Of a DNA stretch of 64,000 nucleotides, positions 58,865 to 64,000 are shown piece by piece. Location of the stretch: NCBI RefSeq assembly GCF_039541795.1, contig NZ_BAABGX010000001.1:558001-622000 (forward strand), in the 5' to 3' direction. A model generated the notes under the pieces. The model saw only the letters and a list, made by a program, of their open reading frames with translations. It searched no databases and was not told the origin of the DNA. Positions within the stretch are counted from its first letter, which is position 1. Each line of letters begins with the position of its first letter. Made by a program: the position numbers and the translations under genes. This DNA comes from Nibribacter koreensis (GTDB lineage Bacteria; Bacteroidota; Bacteroidia; Cytophagales; Hymenobacteraceae).

Positions 58865-59710
58865 TTACAACAAACCTAAGTCTTGCTTAAACTGATTGTA
58901 ATTGGCTTTAGACTGCGGCGTGGTACTGCAACCCGCCTCCTGGGCCCGGGCCTGAATCTCTGCAATGCGGTTGTCTGGGTTGGGGTGGGTACTAATGAAC
59001 TCGGGTACGTTGCCGGCCTGCGCCAGGGACTGCATCTTCTGGAAGAAACCGGCAGCGCCGTCACAGGCATAGTACTTAGTGGCTGCCAGGTATTTCACAG
59101 AATAGTCATCTGACTCGCGCTCATAATCCCGGCTGAACTTTAACCCCGCCAAACGTCCTGCCAACTGACCGGCAATCTGTTGCATCTCACCAGAACCTTC
59201 GTTTAAAATCAAAGAAAGTAGAAAGTTGATGCCATATTGTTTTTGCAGTTGCTTAACGGTATGGCGCTGGTCTGCGTGGGCAATCTCGTGGCCCAATACG
59301 CCGGCTAATTGGTCTTCGGTGTCCAGGTATTTAATGAGCCCCGTAAACACATAAATGTGACCCCCCGGCGTAGCGAAGGCGTTTAAGTTCTCTGGATCAT
59401 TGATGATTTTTACGTCCCAGGCAAACTCGTCTTTATAGCTTACCGCACCAGATTCTAACAGCCTGGACACCATCTTATCTAAATGCGTGTACGCTCTTCT
59501 TACGCCGGCATTTGATGAATTGCGATCTAGCAGCTGCCCGTTGGCGCGGTAGGTAGAATCAATCTCACGGGACACCTGCGCGCCCAACTTTACGTCATTG
59601 TCAATGCCAAAGATGACGCGGTCGCCGTTTTTGTCTGATGAGCAACTGGCCACCAATAAGGAACCAGAGAGAAGACAGAAAGATGCAAGACGAAGAAAAT
59701 TCTGGCGCAT
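58865..59710 (-). CDS. M48 family metallopeptidase lipoprotein
   Basis: A 281-residue lipoprotein (lipobox LLVASC, Cys23). The zinc site is HEIAH at 141-145 with the third ligand in RDYERESDDYSVKYL. NAFATPGGHIYVFTGLIKYL and STHPNPDNRIAEI match the paralogue at 52139. It probably degrades or refolds envelope proteins on the periplasmic side. Confidence 0.92.
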   Translation of the reverse strand: MRQNFLRLASFCLLSGSLLVASCSSDKNGDRVIFGIDNDVKLGAQVSREIDSTYRANGQLLDRNSSNAGVRRAYTHLDKMVSRLLESGAVSYKDEFAWDVKIINDPENLNAFATPGGHIYVFTGLIKYLDTEDQLAGVLGHEIAHADQRHTVKQLQKQYGINFLLSLILNEGSGEMQQIAGQLAGRLAGLKFSRDYERESDDYSVKYLAATKYYACDGAAGFFQKMQSLAQAGNVPEFISTHPNPDNRIAEIQARAQEAGCSTTPQSKANYNQFKQDLGLL

Positions 59711-59811
59711 GATACTAGATTTTTATAGGATAGGATATAGGTTGTGCCCTATGTACGCAAAGAGGCCAAGAAAGATAAAGCATCCTGTTTCTGCCTGTTA
59801 GGAAGAGTGTC

Positions 59812-59851
59812 TCATTTTTGGGGTGTTTTCCAGAAAGCAGGCCAAAAACAA
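59812..59851. repeat. Intergenic palindrome, copy 27
   Basis: TCATTTTTGGGGTGTTTTC and GAAAGCAGGCCAAAAACA, between divergent genes, one of three copies not 3' of a gene. Confidence 0.8.
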
Positions 59852-59908
59852 TAGCCATAACTTTTACCGCCTAAGGTAGTTTAAGAGGTGACATTCTACT
59901 CCATTGCT

Positions 59909-60976
59909 ATGACCAACTCCATGACTCCGGGTGCTTTGTATGCTGACGTGGCGGCTTCTGCCCAGCAGGCTGGCCTGCGCTATCTGCCAGACACCAAGGC
60001 CGGCATCTCTAGAAAAGTAAAGGGCAAGAAAACCGAGTTTTATTCTGCCAAAGGCGAGAAAATTACCGACGAGAAAACCCTGGCGCGAATACAGAAGCTG
60101 GTGATTCCGCCGGCCTGGACAGACGTCTGGATTTCGCCTTCGCCTAACGGGCACATCCAAGCCACGGGCCGGGACGCCAAAGGCCGCAAGCAGTACGTCT
60201 ATCATCCAGAGTGGCAGCATTCCAGAAGCGTGAACAAGTTTGGCCGCATGATGGCCTTTGCCAAAGCATTGCCGGGTATTAGAGAGCAAGTAAAGAAAGA
60301 CCTGCGCCTAAAGAAACTTGAAAAGCGTAAGATTCTGGCCGTGGTGGTAGAACTGCTGGACAACTCCTTCATCAGGATAGGGAACAAAACCTACGCCAAG
60401 GAAAACAAAAGCTTTGGGCTAACCACCTTGCGCGACCGGCACGCTACCATTAAAGGCGATAATCTAAAGCTGGAGTTTGTGGGTAAGAAAGGCATTAAGC
60501 ATGAGATCAGCATTAAAGACCGCCGTCTAGCCCGCCTGGTCAAGCAGTGCCAGGACATACCGGGCCATGACTTGTTCCAGTACTATGACGAGGATGGCAA
60601 CCGGCAGACCCTGGAATCTGGCGATGTCAACGAATACCTTAGGTCCTTGAGCGCAGAAGAGTTCACGGCCAAGGATTTCAGGACTTGGGGCGGCACCGTC
60701 ACCATGGTAGAGTGCTTGGAGACCGTCATAGACCAACACCCCGAAATTGAAAAGGAGACCTCTGTGAAGGAGGCCGTCAAAATGGTGGCCAAGGAATTGG
60801 GCAACACGCCCACTGTCTGCAGCAAATACTACATCCATCCAGAAGTGGTCAACTTGTTCAAGCAAGACAAGCTGATTGATTATTTGCGCAAGCACAATGC
60901 TAAAAAGAAGAAAGAGAATCCTTATCTTACCCGTACCGAAGAGTTTGTCATGAAGATGCTCAAAGCAGTACAGTAG
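59909..60976 (+). CDS. DNA topoisomerase IB (poxvirus-like)
   Basis: A 355-residue type IB topoisomerase. The N-terminal domain has LVIPPAWTDVWISP and ATGRDAKGRKQYVYHP; the catalytic domain contains NKSFGLTTLRDRH, KDFRTWGGT and the nucleophile Tyr308 in SKYYIHPEV. It relaxes supercoils by nicking one strand through a 3'-phosphotyrosine. A GTG start 7 codons upstream (59888) is possible. Bacterial copies are patchily distributed and dispensable in general. Confidence 0.93.
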   Translation: MTNSMTPGALYADVAASAQQAGLRYLPDTKAGISRKVKGKKTEFYSAKGEKITDEKTLARIQKLVIPPAWTDVWISPSPNGHIQATGRDAKGRKQYVYHPEWQHSRSVNKFGRMMAFAKALPGIREQVKKDLRLKKLEKRKILAVVVELLDNSFIRIGNKTYAKENKSFGLTTLRDRHATIKGDNLKLEFVGKKGIKHEISIKDRRLARLVKQCQDIPGHDLFQYYDEDGNRQTLESGDVNEYLRSLSAEEFTAKDFRTWGGTVTMVECLETVIDQHPEIEKETSVKEAVKMVAKELGNTPTVCSKYYIHPEVVNLFKQDKLIDYLRKHNAKKKKENPYLTRTEEFVMKMLKAVQ

Positions 60977-60992
60977 TGTCAGATTCTTTGGT

Positions 60993-61032
60993 GTCGTTTT
61001 TGGCTTGTTTTCTGTAAAACAGGTCAAAAACG
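60993..61032. repeat. Intergenic palindrome, copy 28
   Basis: GTCGTTTTTGGCTTGTTTTC and AAAACAGGTCAAAAACG, 16 bases after the topoisomerase stop. Confidence 0.92.
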
Positions 61033-61080
61033 CATTTGCACCACCTCCCCCATACTATTGCCTTTTTAAAAAGTACGGGT

Positions 61081-61596
61081 ATGCCTCTGGTTGAAAATGA
61101 ACGCCTTGCCTTAACGCCGCTCTCCAAAGAGCAGCTGCACTTGTATCTTTTAAACGATGGTTCCTTAGAAAGGCAACTGGGCGTGGGCTACTCACCCAAA
61201 GACATTAATCAAGACTTGCAAGACGGCCTGCAGCGTCATTTTTTGCCCCTGGTAGAAAAACACCCAGAAGATTTTTTCTACTACACGCTTTGGTCCATCG
61301 TCCTGAAGCTAGAGAACGTATTGGTGGGAGACATCTGCTTTAAAGGCGCCCCCGACGAAGAAGGCCAGGTTGAAATAGGGTATGGTACCTATGACCGCTA
61401 CCAGAACAAAGGCATTATGAGTGAGGCCGTCCAACTTTTATTATCCTGGTGCCAAAGCCGCCCAGACATAAAAGCCGTCCTGGCAGAAACCGAAACCGGT
61501 AACACCGCCTCAGAAAAAATCCTGATAAAAAACGCCTTCACCCGCTACCATCACGGCCGCGACAACAGCTGGTGGAAGTTTTTAATTAGGAATTAG
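61081..61596 (+). CDS. GNAT family N-acetyltransferase (RimJ/RimL-like)
   Basis: A 171-residue protein starting MPLVENERLALTPLSKEQL, the usual RimJ/RimL-like opening. The acetyl-CoA binding part is VLVGDICFKGAPDEEGQVEI ... RYQNKGIMSEAVQLLLSW with a QNKGIM loop, and VLAETETGNTASEKIL near the end. The acceptor is unknown. The frame reaches 61036, but that start would lie in the leader. The last codons (ATT AGG AAT TAG) are the first units of an AATTAGG repeat. Confidence 0.87.
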   Translation: MPLVENERLALTPLSKEQLHLYLLNDGSLERQLGVGYSPKDINQDLQDGLQRHFLPLVEKHPEDFFYYTLWSIVLKLENVLVGDICFKGAPDEEGQVEIGYGTYDRYQNKGIMSEAVQLLLSWCQSRPDIKAVLAETETGNTASEKILIKNAFTRYHHGRDNSWWKFLIRN

Positions 61597-62133
61597 GAAT
61601 TAGGAATTAGGAATTAGGAATTAGGAATTAGGAATTAGGCTCATTTTAGCCGTCAACTTTTCTAAGCACTCACTCAATAGCTAAATCTTTCAATCACTCA
61701 TTAATTTGTCATCCTAGAAGTGACACATCCCGGGCTTGTGCCGTGAGATCTTGTGGGTTAACTAGTCAGGTACATGCTAAGCGCGAATCAAAAATTTTTG
61801 GCGTGTTTAACGGAAAACAGGCCAAAAACGCTTTCTCTTTTCCCTGCTTCAAGCTTGCAGCTTGGAGCTACTCATTCAGGCAAGTTTTCAACTTGCGTCT
61901 CTTGCTTTTGGGTTAACGCAAGTTTTTAAACTTGCTCCATTATACCCACAAGCTGAAGGCTGGCGGGAGAGATCTGTCGTTTTTGGCCTAATTCCCAGAA
62001 GACAGGCCAAAAACACTTTATCCTCTTTTGCTTCAAACCACAAGCTTGCGGTAGAGAGTTGTAGAATTTTTATACTTAAAGACCTGCCAAAAATACCCCA
62101 GCTATTAATTCTTAATTACTAATTATTAATTAC
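61584..62133. repeat. Composite intergenic repeat D
   Basis: Eight exact AATTAGG units (61584-61639), including the GNAT stop codon; a TCACTCACTCAATAG / TCAATCACTCATT array (61664-61700); a TTGTCATCCTAGAAG box interrupted by 27 extra bases before ATCTTGTGGG (61706-61757); palindrome copy 29 (61793-61830); CTTCAAGCTTGCAGCTTGGAG and GCAAGTTTTCAACTTGC repeats (61848-61945); palindrome copy 30 (61977-62015); and AGTAATT/AATAATT heptamers on the minus strand after the next gene's stop (62103-62133). Confidence 0.85.
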
Positions 62134-63726
62134 TTAAAGCCCCTCGCGGTCAAAGGCATGGATGGAGACGTCTCTGGTTTTTTTGACCTTGGTTTCTTTG
62201 CCGCCTTCTACCTCAATGCCTATGCGGGTGTCATAGACCCTGGTTTTCTTGCTGGGGCCCTTCACCAAAGACTCGTCTTTCACTTCATCTTCGGCTACGC
62301 CGCCATAGATGTTGACCAAGATGCCTTTGTTGGCTTTGCCGATAAGGGTAAATTCATCTTTACCACCCAGGCCGTGTAAGGTGATGCTTTTGGTTTCTTC
62401 CGGAAGGAAAGTGCGCTCATAAGTAAGCACAGGCTTTTTGGTGTCCTCTGCAGGAACTTGGTAGACTTTTACGTTGGTGCGGCCGTCTTCCAGGCGTTCC
62501 ACTACAAACTTTTCTTCCTGGTCCGTGCCGGGTACCAGTACGTGTTGGGCGTAGTGCGCGTATAGTTGTTGGGCAATCTGAGGCAGCTGGTCTCTTCTGG
62601 TTTTGAGTTTGGCGGCAATCTCCTGGCCTGTTAAGGTATAGACTGTCTTAGGGAAGGCAGTGACGGCCTTGTCAATGTCAGCGTCTGACAAGAGGTTTTG
62701 CAGTTGTTGAGCCTGGGCTTGCCATTGTTCCAGGGTTACTTCATTCAGGCATTGGTTGTCAATGAAATGGGCGTTCTGCAAATAGCCGGTAACAGAGTTG
62801 ACGGTTGGCTTAAACGTCTTCATTTTGCTAAGGGGCGCCCAGCTTCTGCTGGCCAGCCAAGGCACAATACCGTCATTAAATTTAAAGAAGGCTTGGTCAC
62901 GGTCTTTGGGTACGGGGGCGTAGGTGGTTTTGCCCTCTTTTTCATACACGGCCCATTGCCACTGGCCTTGGTGACGGTCCCAGTCGCCAATGAGAACATC
63001 AAATAAGCGGGCTTTGGCAAAAGCTTTCTGATCTGGCAGATGGCCGTGCTCGGTGAATCGTTTTTCCAGGAAGTCTTCAGAGTCCACTAAATCCTTGGCC
63101 TTCCCGAAGTACTGGGTCAGGGATTCTTCGCCGTCAAACTTTTCTTCCAGCAAGAAGACGCGGTCCCTAAAATCAGGGGTGTTTTCGCCTAGGCCTTTCA
63201 CGCCTTTGGGTATGTACACGTAGCGCGGGTGGCTATGCGGAATCTTCGCTTTTATGGACAAGGCAGAAACCACCGCGGCGCCGTAGGGGAGGCCCGCTGA
63301 GGTCTGGTCTCTGAGAATATTGGTGAGAAACGTTTTACGCAGGCCCGGCGGCAACACTTCTGTGGGGTTTTTGTCTACTGAACGCAGCGCAAACTTTTTC
63401 CCTTCTTTGTCTAAAAGGGTAAGGCTGGTAGTTTGAAATCCGCCGCCTCTCTCATCTGCCTTGAGCCCGCCGTACATATTGTCTAAGTCTAAAACAGGCA
63501 GTGTGACAGGTTGGGCCCAAACCTTGCGGTAATGAGTTCCCCACCATAGACGGTGCCACCAGCCTTTGTCATATTGTTTACCGGCTACCACCAGGGCAGA
63601 GTCCCATTTGGCCCCTGGTTGCGTGACCACGTCACCCACCAGCGCCGTTTCCTGAAAATAGTTTTTCTTGGCACAGCCCATCATGAGCAGTCCCGCTACA
63701 AAAAAAGAAAGTAGGTATTTATGCAT
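62134..63726 (-). CDS. Lipoprotein with kinase-like (CotH/Fam20-like) signature
   Basis: A 530-residue protein. The lipoprotein signal is MHKYLLSFFVAGLLMMGC; the frame begins at a TTG further out, but the ATG at 63726 fits. The centre contains DVLIGDWDRHQGQWQW (Asp-Arg-His at 250-252) and, 25 residues later, VPKDRDQAFF (275-277). This order resembles the catalytic DRH and metal-binding DxD motifs of CotH and Fam20-type kinases. Bacteroidota homologues as I recall them often continue into an outer-membrane barrel; here the protein ends at HAFDREGL. Function is inferred only. Confidence 0.65.
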   Translation of the reverse strand: MHKYLLSFFVAGLLMMGCAKKNYFQETALVGDVVTQPGAKWDSALVVAGKQYDKGWWHRLWWGTHYRKVWAQPVTLPVLDLDNMYGGLKADERGGGFQTTSLTLLDKEGKKFALRSVDKNPTEVLPPGLRKTFLTNILRDQTSAGLPYGAAVVSALSIKAKIPHSHPRYVYIPKGVKGLGENTPDFRDRVFLLEEKFDGEESLTQYFGKAKDLVDSEDFLEKRFTEHGHLPDQKAFAKARLFDVLIGDWDRHQGQWQWAVYEKEGKTTYAPVPKDRDQAFFKFNDGIVPWLASRSWAPLSKMKTFKPTVNSVTGYLQNAHFIDNQCLNEVTLEQWQAQAQQLQNLLSDADIDKAVTAFPKTVYTLTGQEIAAKLKTRRDQLPQIAQQLYAHYAQHVLVPGTDQEEKFVVERLEDGRTNVKVYQVPAEDTKKPVLTYERTFLPEETKSITLHGLGGKDEFTLIGKANKGILVNIYGGVAEDEVKDESLVKGPSKKTRVYDTRIGIEVEGGKETKVKKTRDVSIHAFDREGL

Positions 63727-63874
63727 TCTAATAATATTCGCCAATGACTATACTTTTAGCTGAGGGGAAAGGTTGTCTATGCCGGAACAATGCAATCCTT
63801 GCAAGGTTTTAAAGTAGCAGCAAAGACTTGTAGGCAAAACCTGCAGAGAGGCTTTCTGGTATAAGTACGTATTC

Positions 63875-64000
63875 ATGAAATACGCCCATACCTTGCACCC
63901 TCGCCGTCAATGGTCCCCCTTCCTGGGGCTCTTCCTTCTTTTAGCAACTGGGATTCTTTTCCCCACGCAAACCCACGCTCAAAATGATACCATGGTCACG
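63875..64000 (+). CDS. Secreted protein, N-terminal part (runs off window)
   Basis: The ATG at 63875 opens a frame of 42 residues to the window end, with an atypically long signal peptide: a basic start (MKYAHTLHPRRQW), a hydrophobic core (FLGLFLLLATGILF) and a cleavage site at THAQ. Nothing of the mature protein except NDTMVT is seen. Identity cannot be given. Confidence 0.55.
   Translation, partial: MKYAHTLHPRRQWSPFLGLFLLLATGILFPTQTHAQNDTMVT

Noticed and set aside
61862..62122. 86-codon open frame in composite repeat D
   Set aside because: It consists of translated CAAGCTT/CAAGTT modules and a palindrome copy.
1..64000. tRNA, rRNA, CRISPR array, prophage or transposase genes
   Set aside because: I looked for conserved tRNA arms, direct-repeat spacer arrays and transposase motifs on both strands and found none that could be supported. 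Regular repeats here are palindromes and short tandem arrays without spacers.

Overview
This window looks like chromosome of an aerobic Bacteroidota bacterium, most likely of the Cytophagales (Hymenobacteraceae, a Rufibacter- or Pontibacter-like genome). The evidence is the gene families (S46 dipeptidyl peptidase, DUF3127, DUF4199, two-gene lmo0937 family, permease-DtxR fusion, short-form DnaE, YkuD_2 transpeptidase), several TAnnTTTG-type -7 boxes upstream of genes, and the lack of obvious Shine-Dalgarno sequences. The genus is inferred, not proven. I see no rRNA, tRNA, CRISPR array, prophage or transposase. Most genes are housekeeping or general accessory genes.

Layout. 0-5 kb: end of a TPR-containing secreted protein, a 2,4-dienoyl-CoA reductase-like SDR with an SRPBCC partner, an S46 (DPP11-type) peptidase and a DUF1232 protein. 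5-14 kb: small secreted proteins, two MORN/YwqK-like paralogues, DinB, PhoH with a PIN domain, an AlbA_2 regulator, an SDR, DUF3127, and an isoaspartyl peptidase facing a cyanophycinase. 14-18 kb: M1 aminopeptidase and a YcbB-type L,D-transpeptidase. 18.3-24.2 kb: an HTH regulator with an operator-like array, a Y-family polymerase and a DnaE2-type polymerase, probably a translesion synthesis cassette. 24.5-32 kb: K+ channel with KTN domains, MATE exporter, pseudouridine synthase, AGCS symporter, VAT1-like reductase. 32-34 kb: an AT-rich patch with an outer membrane beta-barrel gene. 34-42 kb: MnmE, thioredoxin, then a Mn/Zn ABC uptake operon with its DtxR regulator downstream of fabH. 42-49 kb: glycosyltransferase, dapD, 3-hydroxyacyl-CoA dehydrogenase, lmo0937 pair, ABC-F protein, DUF4199. 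49-64 kb: envelope proteins, two M48 peptidases, a YkuD_2 transpeptidase, lipid kinase, phosphoesterase, MtgA, App1, topoisomerase IB, GNAT, a lipoprotein with a kinase-like signature, and the start of a further secreted protein.

The most unusual content lies between the genes. About 30 copies of a roughly 40-bp palindrome (arms CGTTTTTRGCCTGTTTTC and GAAAACAGGCYAAAAACG) occur, nearly all just 3' of genes, with outer stems that differ between copies yet stay complementary. In four gaps (20.7-21.2, 24.2-24.5, 57.1-57.5 and 61.6-62.1 kb) this palindrome is part of a larger composite in which several repeat modules recur in largely the same order: AATTAGG-type heptamers at the stop codon, a TCAATCATTCA array, a TTGTCATCC...CTTGTGGGC box, palindrome, CAAGCTT/CAAGTT inverted repeats, and a second palindrome. 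One of these carries perfect 29-bp inverted TTTTGTCATCC boxes at both ends, like a non-autonomous mobile element. I regard this system as the best candidate for something undescribed.
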